DNA of 21,460 bases from Pelargonium nanum (taxonomy: Eukaryota > Streptophyta > Magnoliopsida > Geraniales > Geraniaceae), in the NCBI GenBank assembly GCA_036897485.1, contig JAYMTF010001756.1, positions 1 to 21,460 on the forward strand. The letters are read 5' to 3'. This document shows positions 1 through 12,600 of the stretch, in pieces. The notes beneath the pieces are model-generated. The model saw only the letters and a program-made list of their open reading frames with translations. It was not told where the DNA came from and searched no databases. The position numbers and the translations under genes are program-made. How positions within the stretch are numbered: position 1 is the first letter of the stretch; each line of letters starts with the position of its first letter.

Positions 1-58
1 TAGATCCCGAACGGGGCACGGGGCGGGGATTACAAAACCCGCCCCGTTGCCATCCCTA
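1..58. mobile_element. Right end of a hAT-like element cut by the window edge
   Basis: Read on the minus strand from 58, the sequence begins TAGGGATGGCAACGGGGCGG, a very common plant hAT-type terminus. Positions 18-27 and 38-47 form a perfect 10-bp GC stem. The other end lies outside the window, so size and target duplication cannot be tested. Confidence 0.5.
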
Positions 59-479
59 ACTACTTTGAATAGATCATAGGTGGCTCTACACTTGTTTGAC
101 CATTGGAAGTTGATAATTATCTACAACTCCACTTTATACATGAGAAAAGAACACTCGAACTCAATTTAGTCTTTCTCGTCAAAATATATTAACGCTTCTA
201 TCAAAAATCATATTGCAAAACAACGGTATTAACATCATGGATCAACTGGTTCTAAACATGAAAGTTCAATTTATTTTAGAAACCTAAACATGAAAGTAAA
301 TGTGTCATATTAAAAAACACTCATTCTATCTTAAAATAAATATACTGTTTCACCAACATTTTACGTGTCCACATAATAACACTAACTTTTTAATTTTGGA
401 ATAGGGAGAGAATATAAATATCCACCAATAATTGTCTATAAATAAAATTCAAGGAGTTGAGTATATAGAATATTTCAAT
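59..479. other. Intergenic AT-rich sequence downstream of NOT1
   Basis: No open frame, RNA gene or repeat was recognised on either strand between the transposon end and the predicted NOT1 3' UTR. The true 3' UTR may extend into it (AATAAA at 275-270 on the minus strand). Confidence 0.6.
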
Positions 480-637
480 GTACGGACTATAATAAAAACC
501 AAATCAAATTATTAGGTTTAACAATTTCTACAGCAAAAACACCAAACTGCAAAGACTGAAATAAAGCTACAACTAAACTTTCCTTTTTCCTAAAATGAAT
601 TTACAGAAGAAAAAGAACTGCACATGTAAATATAGCC
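480..637 (-). terminator. NOT1 3' UTR with candidate polyadenylation signals
   Basis: Downstream of the stop, the minus strand is T-rich with TGTAAA and TTGTAG-type elements near 560-615 (far-upstream-like) and AATAAT at 513-508 (near-upstream-like), about 125 nt after the stop. A canonical AATAAA occurs only at 275-270. Plant signals are loose, so the cleavage site is a guess. Confidence 0.3.
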
Positions 638-3600
638 TCAGTGCATGTTGTCGGATATGCCACCGGAAACCATGGACTCATCCACAGGTTTCGGGCCACC
701 GCAAGACCTTGATACCGATTCGAAAAGTTTCTCGATCTCGGGTGCGCATCTTGTGAAAGATCTGCTCCAGAAGTTGTACCGGGGGTTCTGCGTGTAATAA
801 GAATATTGAACATGGTTAAAGAGAAATGATGGAGTGGAACGAGATAGTTTACATAAGAAATTGTTTCGAATTTGGAAATCAAGAACGTGAGTTAGAATAC
901 GATTTCCATTTCAAACCCCATTCTTGAAGAACGTGAGTTAGAATACGATTTCCATCCGAGCACTGATGATTCGGGTTTTGGTGAGTTCAGGTTAAACTAA
1001 ACTCAGCCCGAAAGACATGGGGTTACGGATTTTGGATTTTTCGTGTAAAATTCATGGGTTTACCCAACCCGATCTAAAATTGCCAGGGCCTATTTAATGC
1101 AACCCAGACAAATAAAATATGGATAGGGTTGTGTTGCTCTCGGGTTCGGGTCCAAATTGCAAGCAAGTTAATGAAAAGGAGTTGGATATTACCTTGATAA
1201 GCTCGATGAAAGTGATCAAAAGACCCCATGGATGAGGTCGATTCACGATCAAACGTTCCAACAACACTCGGGTTATTTGCTCTTGGATGATTTCCTGCGC
1301 AATATACAAATAAATCAAAATCTATCATATGTGCCACATGCATAATTGCAAAAATTGTTATTTAAGTAATGATCCTAATCGGAAGTTTCAAATCATGGAA
1401 TATTGGCATTCTGACATATGAAATTAAGCATTCCACATGTCGTAATTAGAATCTATTGAATATGTTTTGGTTTATATATATAATTTAAGAAATGTTTTAG
1501 TGTGTATATATGCTAATAAAAATATTCACTTCCAAATAAAAGAAACAAAATATGTTTTTCCTATCCGTACTGACTACTATAATTAATAGCAATCAATATA
1601 CCATTTTTTTTTGTTATGGGAAGAGGAATATAAATCTTGCTCGGAACAGGGCTAACCTGGTTTGCTTCCACGAACAAGTAGAGAAGAACGAACAAAAAGA
1701 AATGGGTATGGTTGTTCGGGTAGCGCAGTTGATTAGCAATTGCATTAAGGAAGAGGTAGCGACCCTCGGTGTCCAGCTCCACGATCAGAGTTTGGAAGAT
1801 ACCCAATGCAGCACCCGTCAGATACATTTCCATCGGACCATTGTGAGCCATCTGTTGTGGAAGCGACGGAGGAGATTTTGACTGAAGTTGCTGGATGGTC
1901 TGCAAATAATACCACGTAGATATGAAGTTTCAATGATTAAGAAAGAAATTACCAATCATACTGAACTTTAGTATTGAACTTCCAAAAGGTCGAAATAGTC
2001 CTTAATTGTTGAGTTTTGGGGTCAACCATTAACTTTGATAACATGGCGCTGATGTGACATGGCGCAAATAACTCTAACGAACAGTAAAGACTAAATTGAC
2101 ACCAGAAATTTAACTTTGGCCAAAAGTGACAATATAATAGATCTTATTTAGCCCTAAAGTGTGTCGATAATTACTACCACAACCCACAAATAGAACATGA
2201 AAAATTACCTGCATTCCGACATAAAGTACAAGGGAGTTGATTAAAGGCACATTGTATCTGGTACCCGCTTGGTTGGACTCATTTTGCGGCAGCAATAATC
2301 TCTGCTTCAGCTCAGACAAGAATGGTGATCCCGGATTTCTTTGCTGCATAATAGCAAATTGTTATCATTTCCAATTTTTCATATGAAAAAATAGATTTAA
2401 AAAAGAATTGAGTGTGGAGAAAGACAATACTTTGAGATATTCGTCGATATCAGATTTCATTTGCTTTGCTTTGAGAGCAGCATCAACCTCCGAGAATATG
2501 CGAGGTTGTTGGTTAATCTCTGGTAGCAAATCAATCTGCAAAAGGGAGTTCTTAAAAGATAAAAAATGAGCAGATACGTTATCTATAAAACTAATGAATG
2601 ACTTGCAGTAATTAGAAGTGTTCATCAGTCTGGATCCGTAAGACAAGGACTAAAGACCAGACCGATTTATGTATGAACCTGGACCGGACCGAAAGTGACG
2701 AACTCCGGTCTTGAACCAAATTCAAATAAACAATAAAAATATATATATTTTATAGAAAATCAAGGGGGGGAAAAAATTAATTGGGTGAGTACTTCTGAAA
2801 TGGATTACACTCAAAAGTAATTAAAAAAATTAAACTATTCGACCGGTCCGGACTAAATTTTGCACAGTTCTAGCAATAATGTCTCAATGTAGAAGATAAG
2901 GCATGGCCATTTACCTTCAGGTTGGGAGTGGACGGGTCAGGAAGCCGCATATTACGAGGAAATGCACTGAGGATGACGTTACGCATTTGGATGCAACTAG
3001 AAGGAATCACGTCACAGAAGCTGAAATGATAATCGCAAAGGAACTCCGGGAAATCATGAAGCAATACAAGAAGCACCCTCAGCGTGCCTTTGTAAAGAAA
3101 ATGAATCTGCACACAATTTAAAAGAACAAAACATTATAAAAAATAGAAAACGCTAAAAAGGTCTAATATCAATGAGGAGCCTAATAAGTAAAGGACAAAC
3201 CGGCTCTGCTAATTCGGCATTCCTCAAATATGGCTCCATGAATTTGAACAAGTCCACCAGCAAACGTTGAATACATATCCAACCTTTTGGAGGGTTGACG
3301 GTTAATAACTTTGGCATGAAACTCCTGTGGCTAACCAGCTCCAGCCATGCAAAGCTGCAATATTTTTATTTAAGTTTACTACCCACAAGACCATGACACA
3401 ATCTTAACAAGGAGAAGAGGTGATAAAACTTAACAAGGATAGTTTACTAGATGTTCAAGTATAACAGGTGATTGTTAAATAAAGCTTACACCACTAAACA
3501 TTTCGGACACCGGTGATCTTTCAAAGTGAAGGCTAGTATTGAAATTTAAATAAGGACCAATAAAAAGGAGGAAGCATGGCAAAATGAACCACAGGTCACA

Positions 3601-6600
3601 CCATTTGAGAAATATTAAAAGGGCCATATGCTAACCTGAATGCCGGAACCTTCAGTGGCTGCAATTGATGGAAGGTGTTTGCAAAAGCAACCAAGATCTG
3701 AGGAAAAAAAACAGAAACATATGTTAGATAATATGTAGAAAAATAATAATGATAAATTCTATGAGAGAGAGAGAGAGAGAATTACCTGAAAGTTAACACC
3801 GTCCAGGACAGGATCTGGAGAAACTAGGTCAAAAAGCCAGTTTATGAACAATCTGAAATATGGCCTTGGATTAAAAGATGCTCTCTTTTCCTCTGCATCT
3901 TTCTGAATGACTTTTACCGTAACAGCAAATATCTGCCAACATTAAAAAAGCAATGCATTTAATAGAAAACCTTAGAAAGAATAGCACAGAAGAACATAAA
4001 TCAATTAGAACACTAACCTTCGGCAAAAGGAAAAGTTTACTTGGTCCTTGCTCCATGACGCCGTACTAACGAGAATAAAACACGTGATAAGCAACAGAGA
4101 CAGTTCATATGTTATATATGGTATCCCACAAATACACACACACACACATACATACTACCAAGTTATCATTGTAAAAGAAAATCCAATGTTAATGTATTTC
4201 ATACACATATATCAAAACTAAATATTGTCTCAGTGTGCTGAAAGTAAATTTGAATGATAAACTCGGGACATACCAAAAAGTTAGAAACTAAACATATTAG
4301 AAAGATAAAAAATTAAGAATCCAATCATACCTTCAGAATCAAAACAACAAGCTTCGCATACACATCAATAGCCAGGAATGACAGAATTGGAGCTGTTTGA
4401 GGTGACTGCATTGACAACGAACTGGAGCTAATCCCCTCAGACGAGAGACAGTGTGCAACAGAAAGTTCCTGAAACAAGTTATAATGATTATTTTATCAGG
4501 CAAGCTCATCCTGTGTAAGTTTCATGGGTGCAGGTCATCTTTCTAGTAAAGCAGGCAATTTGAGTTCCGGGTCAGATTCGGGGTGAAAAGACCTATCCAG
4601 ACCCGCAAGAAGCAGAAAATGGGCGGGCTTGGTGCAGGCTACCCGACCCATCAAGAAAATAACCAGAGCCCTTTTGTGTGACCAAATTCACAAAAAATGT
4701 GGGTTGAATTTCAGGTGTGTCATGAGTTCGGGTCCAAATTGCAAGCCCTAATGTGGAGTACCAATCGAGGAACATTTTTCACAAAGCATTGGTGAGATTT
4801 TTAACCGGAAAAAAACTATCAGATATTTACCATGAGAAGGCGGAAAAAACGATCTGACATATCATCCCCATTCAGAAAACCGTTAAGCTGCAATTGTGAG
4901 ATGAAATGTGTACAAGCAGGACTGTTTGTACCATGAAGTTCGTATATTTGGTACCACTCAGAAAATAGCACAGAAACCTACAACATATTAACAAGTAACA
5001 TTAGCAACAAATTAACAATATTATTTTATGTAGATAGAAAATGGATCAGAAAAAATCTGGGGTATATTTTAGTTTGAAATAAAAACTTGAGCCACCGAAA
5101 TTGCTGGGTTGTGGAAAGGCATATAAAGTCTAGACAACTACAAGATACATGAAGCATTAAGGTCAAACCATAACAGAGAGAGGTATGACTGATAGCTACC
5201 ATGAACCATGCCCTTCAATCTAGCTACCTGAAAATTTTCATGTCAACAAACTCCCCAATGTTTCAAACTATCAACCTGTCATTCATCATACTATTCTCCC
5301 ACTTTAGATATGACTGATTTTTCTTTATAATACCCAAAATGCCCCAATGTCTAAATTTTATACATTCGTCTCATTATCCAAACCCCTATAAACTAATTTC
5401 AAAAACACGAACTTCTCAATGAAATTCCAAAAGATGTTGATATTTATACAAGGCAAAGTTAGTCATTTTAAAGCCTTAAACTACTAGTGTTCATAAAAGT
5501 CTGATATTTTGAAACATGGGGGAGTTTGTTGATATGACAAAGCTTCAGGGAGGTAGATAAAAAAGGGGCATATTTCAGGAAGATTCCCCTACATTCAATT
5601 AGATTGAAATATGAAAAACCCAGGATAGCGGAATGGGAACATAAAATGGCAACTATATCATACACACAGATACATACCAACTTCAATCCTAACATATCAA
5701 ACTAACTTAAGCAAGCCAAACCAAACCAAATTCTTGTGCATGCATGTTATAACAAAAATGAAACATCATGTGCATTTTGTCACCCAAAAATAAAATAAAA
5801 ATTGTTGACACATCCAAATACCTGATCACGGAAACCAGCAGGATCTGGACCCGGAAATTCTGAACTGCTATTATCCTCCCTGCTTGATATGGTGCGATCA
5901 TCAACCTGTTTTGAGGGGCAAGACAGTTACCACGGAGATAGTGAACAAAAGCTGGGATTTAGTTTATAAGCAGACAATAATCCAACCTTCTTTTCTTTAG
6001 ATTGTTTGGTTTTATCCTCCTTTCCTGCGATAAACCCAGCAAGGTTTGCTGCATTAGCAGCAGGATTCTTAGCAATTTCAACCAACTGTTGTAGAGATTC
6101 AAGAGACCCAGGTCTTGATGCAAGCTGCAGATAAAGATTCAAAGAAACTTCATGTAAATTTCTTACAAAAGAATAAGATATGATAAATCCTGTTGAATAA
6201 ACTCGTACCTTTGCTAAGGCATCAACAAGATTTGGAAGTTCTGATATTTTTACTCTCAATTCTTGAACCAACAAGGTCTGAAGAAGAGAAATTGCAAACT
6301 CTGTAGCAGCTTCTGCAGATTACATGTAATTAGTTAGCTAAGCAAAATAATTCAGTGCTATCCTATTCCCATTATTGAGAGGAAAAAAAACTGACGGTGC
6401 CGGCACATACTGTTCCTTCCAGCATCAATAAGCTTCGCCATGTGCATGTTATACTCGGCAAGGTTCAGAAGATCTTTACGAATGAGGCCAACAGTGATCT
6501 CTGAGTTAAACTTTCTCTCCTCGTCCGAATATATAACCTAGATAAAGGAATAGGACAAGTACATCAAGGAAACTTGACCATTATATTTCTTAAATTTAAG

Positions 6601-9600
6601 CATTAAAATTAGCAGTCACACCTCAACCAATCCAAATTCCAAATTCTACTGTCTATCACAAAAGACAAAAACAATCACAAATCTCTGTCCTTTCACGCTA
6701 AGGAAGCAATCTCCAAAGTTTTGGCAGTTTCATGGGTTAGGTTATACACAAACAATGAAAAATAGAATTTGTGATAGGCAGCATTTATAAAACTGTCCTA
6801 AAAACAGATAACCAACTCTAAAATACTGGTATGGCAAACTTGACAAACTCTGTTTGAGGGAAACTTTCACCATTTCATACTTTTCATGCGACCAAAATAG
6901 ACTCCTTCAATTAGTAAGAGAATCATGATTGTAATGAAAATTTAAAAATAGAAGTTAAAAAAAATTGCAGACCAGCCCCAGGTGAACTACCAGGACTGTA
7001 TTCGTTAGAATGCCAAACTATTAAAAGCACATGGACTACATTAGGATGTTGGACTACATTAGGATGTTTATATCTTTATATAAGTAGAGAGGTATTAACA
7101 AAAACTTTCACACAAAAAAAGAGCATCCTTGAGTACGGGAAGTGCACATCAAGTAAAGATAGAAAAGGTGAGAATAGCAGTATTAAATAAGGCTATAGTG
7201 CGGACTAAAATCTATAACAACCACATACCCAACTAGTGAGCTCCTTCACAACAAGTTTGCAAACATCACGAATGGCAGCTAAGATTGCCAAATGAGCAGC
7301 AACATGTAAATTGTTTGAAGCATTCTCATATAAACTCTTGAAAACCTGCCCCAATTAATATATTGTTAGATCAAGAAAAAAAGGTATAACAGTAGCACAT
7401 TTCACAAATGCAGTAGGGAAGGGTACCTTTTGAGCAACAGCCAATGCAGCCTCATCCCGACTAACACATTTCAGTATAATTTCAGGAATCTGAGATATAA
7501 CTCCCTGAAAACCAGTTTACAGAACATCAATTATAAAAGCAACCGCAAAAGAAATTAGAGAAAACTGTAATTTCAGTGAATATGGTGTGGTGCATTTACC
7601 AAATTTTAGGCACGAGCAAAAAGATACAAAAAATATTACAAAAAAATATTAAGAAAAAAAAACAAACAAATTACCTGAATTTCCGCTTCCCCGGAGTCTT
7701 GAATCACCAAAGTTTCCAACTGCCAAAAAAAACATCAGTGGCAGTATCTAAGATGATGAGAAAATAGCAGAAAAACTGAATAAGATTGGCGCGTGCACAA
7801 ACACAGATGCCAAGCACCAGGGACTAATCCTAAAAAGGGAAGAAAACAGAGCCAATAAACTAATAATCTGTAAGATAACAAATTAGATTCACTACCTTGT
7901 GTGCAACAATTTGATACTTATCCAACACATCACCCATTTGCAACGAGGGTTCTGATATGCCACTCCCCAGTTGCTCTGTTGAAGTTGTAGGCAATGGCAC
8001 TGAAGTAGCTACCAATTCCTTGAACACCAATCAAGAAAAAAATTGAAGTAAAAAACATTAGGCAGAGAGTGTGTTGTATCAAATTAACAAAAACAAAATA
8101 AAACCAAACAAAGAAAAAATAACCCTTTCAAAGTATGCAATAGAGTAACTATCTCTCACTTTTACAGCATTAGAGGTCTCGAGTGATTGCACTTCTGGGA
8201 CAGTAACAGTTGAAGGAAATGAAGAGATAGAATTGGCTTTAGCACCATTTGAAGTGACACCATCAATTGCTCCAACACGAGTGGAGGAAACACTGTTTCA
8301 AAGAAGAAAAAGAGAGACAATAAAGGACAGGTACACACAAAAAGACACAGAAAGCAATTTAAATATAGTACAAATTCACCTTAGAAGCTGTGCAGAACCA
8401 GGGTCCATCTCCTCCGAAATTAGATCTATGGAGGGCTGTGTAACTGTTCCAACTCCAGATGAGTATAGGCCAGGATTAAGCTGTCCTGCAGATGAGATAT
8501 AAGGACGGGACAAGCCAGAACTGACAGAGGCACTAGATGTAGTAGGTGGACCAGCAGGCAAAGCGTTGGAGCTCTGGCCAGATTGATTTTGCCAGGGAAA
8601 CCGAACAAAATCCTAAGATAGAATCAAGAATACAGGGAAAGGTACAAGTTCATCAATCACAGCATGTTATTTGAAGCTGCACAGAAGAATCATAGAAAAG
8701 GATTGATTTTGCTACCTCATATACTCGCTGTTGAGAATGGGACAAATGGCCAGGTCTGGGACGGAGAGATTCTGGTATAACACCCATAGGTCCTTGTGTA
8801 TAAACACTTGCCTCATAATATGAAGAACCAGACGTCTCTCTATGTTTCCTTCTAAGGGAAAGTTGCTGAGCTATTTCACCATCAATAGTTTGTAATGCCT
8901 GAAATTGCATCACAAAATACATCACATCGACCACCAGACAACATCAAATTTTGAAAAGATTTAACATTGAAGTTTCACTTTACGAATCTTTTGTGAGCCA
9001 TGTTAGCATGTTATATATATGTATCATAAACTCGTTTTCCCAACCTGATAAGTACGGTTTCAGCAAAAGCAACAATTAACTGAGAATAAAATCTAGAAGA
9101 ACTAAGCTTGAAGATCTCAGGTAGTCATAAAAATTAAAGAAGCATACAAAACAATAATCTATAGAGCTTACCGATCCATCTGATCTGACTTTATATTCTA
9201 TGAAAAATACATTCTCATTCATTTTCCACATCATCAGATCAAAATGTTTAAATCCCCCGCCCCCTAAATTGCCCACCAAATCATGTTACATTTTTCTACA
9301 AGCATCCTAATATAGGTATAATATATTATAGCTATTATGAAGAAGATTGGATTGATGATACATTCCAAAAGCAACCAAATATGTTACTACAGTATAAAAC
9401 TAAGCACATCATAACAACATTCCGAAACATTTAACCTAGACTACATTCAGATATCATGCATAGCGACTATGCTGATAACGAAGAAGATAGCACTGATGAT
9501 ATGTTTTATAAGCAAACAAATATATATTATATGAGCATAAATTTTAATATAGAGTATAAACATGCTATAATGATAGATATGGAAAAAGTGAGTGTACAAA

Positions 9601-12600
9601 CCTTTTCTGTTGCAGCATTTTCAATCACCGCACAACCCAGATCAAGGTTGTCATTCATAACAAGTGGAACCGCTTGTTCAAGAAGTTCACTGGCAATATT
9701 TAAACTCTGAAATGAACTCCTAAGATGACTTGATATGGCAGCACGAAGAGGTTCCTAGAAACAATACAAGTTCGCGACAATCAGACGCAAGTAACAAAAC
9801 TAGGCAGTTTTTGAATGAAATTCAAAGTACATATAAGAAATTTCAAAACTAATACAAATATAAACCTTGCATGTGACGTGAGCCAGACTTCCTGCCAGAC
9901 TAGCCACCATCAAATGTGCTGCATTATATATGCGGGTTTCTTCTGACTCCATGGCATAGTCCTATAATCATATGCAAAAGTATAAAAATAGAATACAAAG
10001 CATGTCACTGAAATTATTACATAGCACATACGAGGAAGCAATAGATTTTCAACCTTTAGTACAAGTTCTTTAGTCGTCTGAATCGCTATAGCAACACTGC
10101 GTTGAACAACAGGTGACATAACCTCTTTGATAGCCCTCTCCATAGCAACGGGAACAACTCTGCCATAATAATTCAGGTAAAGATATATGCAGGAGCAATA
10201 TTAGCTTTGAATACTGATAACAAACATAAACTTATTCAAACCTCTGAAAGTAATGGATGCCAACAGAGCTGAGTTTCTGATTCAAAATAATATGGTTTCC
10301 AATATTAGGAATTGGAGAAGCAAGCTGCACCAACAAAGATGATAGGTTCTTAGCAGAGAACAGCAATGATAAAACTCTAGAGGCATGTGAAAGCAATCCC
10401 ATACCTGACTAACAGAATATGGGGATTGTGTTGGAGCTATCTGTGAAAGCCCTTGACCAGATGGAAGCCTATCTGATATGCTTAAAGCAGAAATCTTTTC
10501 ATCTTCCACCAATGGACCCGAACCTAGGTGAAGGCCAGTTGGATACTAAAACCAGAAGATGAATAGACATTAGAGACACAAAAATGAAATAACAGATCAT
10601 AAGTTCATAACAACCTAGCAAAAATCAGAACTACAAACCTGGGATAGCACATTTAAATGACTACTTGGATGAGATGAATTGACAATTTCAGGCTGCAGAT
10701 CAACTTGGTTCAGTGAAGGAATAAGTCCTGAATTTATCTCTGAAACCATTTGTGGTTGAGATACCATTTGTGGCTGAGATGCCCCAACATCTTTGTTGGA
10801 AAAATCAGGATTTCCTTCCATTTCACGTTCTCGGTCTTTGAGAAGAGAAGTTGGTTTTACTTCCTTCATATCCACACCAAGGTTCTTAAAGAGAACCTAG
10901 AAACCAAAAGAAGAAAGAAATATGTAAAGGAAAAATAACAAATTTTAGTTGAAAAGCAAATAAAAAGAACGAATACCAATATTTACAGACCTCAATGTCA
11001 AATTTGAGATTCATTTTCAAATTTGGCAGCGCATAAATTTCAGTAAGCAACCCCAGAATTGCCATGGTCCAGGGATTGGGTGGCCGGTAAGCAAGACTAC
11101 TTTGACATGGTTCCAAAATCTGCAGCAAGTCCAAGCAATTAAAAATCCCAAAATCAAAAACACAAAACATCAAAGTAACAGAACAGACATACCTTTGAGG
11201 TAAATGGAATAACTGCAATCATCAGTCCCTTTTCATATGCCTGCTCCAATGTAGAAACACAGCTCAAAAAAATAATAAACAGCAGAGAGCATATTAAAGT
11301 ATCATGGAGTATCAATGCCAAACATAAGATTGGATGCCATGTGACATGTGTTATTCTTAGATTTGCAGACAAGACAAAACAGTTAAGCTAAAGTTTGAAA
11401 AAAAAATATTCCTATTGAACGAATTTTCCATTAAAAAAATAGGATCAGAACCCTTGTCCCTCATTAAGAAATTGGAATCCTTCTCTGCTCTTTTTTAAGC
11501 TTCTGTCTGTGATCGACAATAAGAAAAGAAAAAAAGGTTTCCTAACCCCAATGAAGTAAGGAAATTGTTGTTATTACTAATATAGGTTTGATCACCAAAT
11601 TGAAGTATTTATTTCAAGAACCATTTTAGAAACACAGCTATTGCTAATTTGCCATTCAAATCAAAATTACAATGTATACAAATAAATTTGGCTAACCTAC
11701 TAAACTGGTGCAAGAATAAAATGAAAATGGTCAGTATTAACTGAATCACCAGTTAAATATTTATGACCACATCTATTTTCCAGCTGAACAGTAAACTTTC
11801 TGCACCTTCAGTTTTTAAGAACTTATTTTGGAGGATAAAAGACGTAAGAGTTTAAATGATTTAATGAAGACAGACAATCAACATATGTTAGCCGCTATTT
11901 ACATCACAAGTACCTCAATTATCAAAGATTTAGGATCTATTTCTCGAGCCCTGAGCACTTGATTTCGGCCAATAGTAAACTTCCCAAGCCAGCTACCTAG
12001 ATTTTTCAGCAAGGAGCGCTCCTCAGAACTTGATTTTATAAGCTCGGATTTCAAAAGAACCTGAAATGTGTATTTTCAAGTCATTCACTTCAAAACATGA
12101 CAGACAAAACAAAGCATTATACAGAATTCAGAGTACAGACCTTGCAATTCTCATATGCAGCTTTAACAATCTCCTTATTCAATGTTTTTGAATTAACTTT
12201 GTCAAGAAATTTTAAGTAAAGATCATGGAAATTGGGTTCAATGCTTGCTCTGACAAGTAAATTAAGTCAATAATTTAGCAATCAAGTCAGAAAAACAAAA
12301 CAACACAATGAAGCCAAAAGTTAACGAATTATTATGTATGCTGAGACAGAAAGCAAAAAGTGGGGAAATTTTCTGAACCTTTTCATCACCATGTACTGTG
12401 CAAACCACGGATAATATTGTTCAGACAGAACCTCAGTGAACTCCTTTGCCTTAGAATCAAGGTTTGAGGTTGAAATATTATTGATCATAAATAATATCTT
12501 GTCTTGGATATCTGATGGAGGAGCCTGTATTCAAGAGAGAACAGAAACATCATATAGTGCTCAAAGCAGGACCATCAAATATTACACCTTAAATCAGGAA

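Larger units (their letters stand above)
638..4977 (-). other. NOT1: NOT1 exons 40-51: NOT1 C-terminal domain, NOT2/NOT3 docking (aa 1919-2458)
   Basis: Exons: 4831-4977, 4331-4468, 4018-4065, 3786-3932, 3636-3697, 3201-3354, 2915-3106, 2431-2535, 2209-2343, 1657-1899, 1193-1294, 638-787. The Not1 superfamily domain runs to the end and includes [55 protein letters not shown] and [19 protein letters not shown]. In known complexes this domain anchors the NOT2-NOT3/5 heterodimer. The last 49 residues carry [15 protein letters not shown] and the plant-type tail. Only intron 44 is phase 2; the others are phase 0. Several of the introns here contain transposon remnants, but none interrupts an exon or alters a splice site. 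Confidence 0.95.
5822..8898 (-). other. NOT1: NOT1 exons 29-39: disordered linker and connector domain (aa 1464-1918)
   Basis: Exons: 8716-8898, 8380-8612, 8160-8292 (or 8124-8292), 7896-8018, 7675-7719, 7427-7504, 7229-7345, 6411-6537, 6209-6312, 5987-6124, 5822-5905. Exons 29-31 are Ser/Gly/Pro/Gln-rich and probably disordered. Exons 32-37 form a helical segment ([71 protein letters not shown]) that corresponds to the connector between the CNOT9 module and the C-terminal domain. Exon 33 is the smallest exon (45 nt). Exons 38-39 are a charged linker ([12 protein letters not shown]). Exon 31 has two in-frame donors 36 nt apart. Confidence 0.92.

Noticed and set aside
1..60. GC-rich inverted repeat as a transcription terminator
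   Set aside because: This is eukaryotic DNA, and the stem belongs to a common hAT-type transposon end.
638..1294. Higher GC in the last exon (about 52%) as a sign of transfer or gene conversion
   Set aside because: Exon 50 is about 43% GC and exon 1 is also GC-rich; the difference is small and explained by conserved amino-acid content.
1552..1881. 109-codon plus-strand open frame
   Set aside because: It is antisense to exon 49, whose opposite strand encodes the highly conserved NOT1 C-terminal domain.
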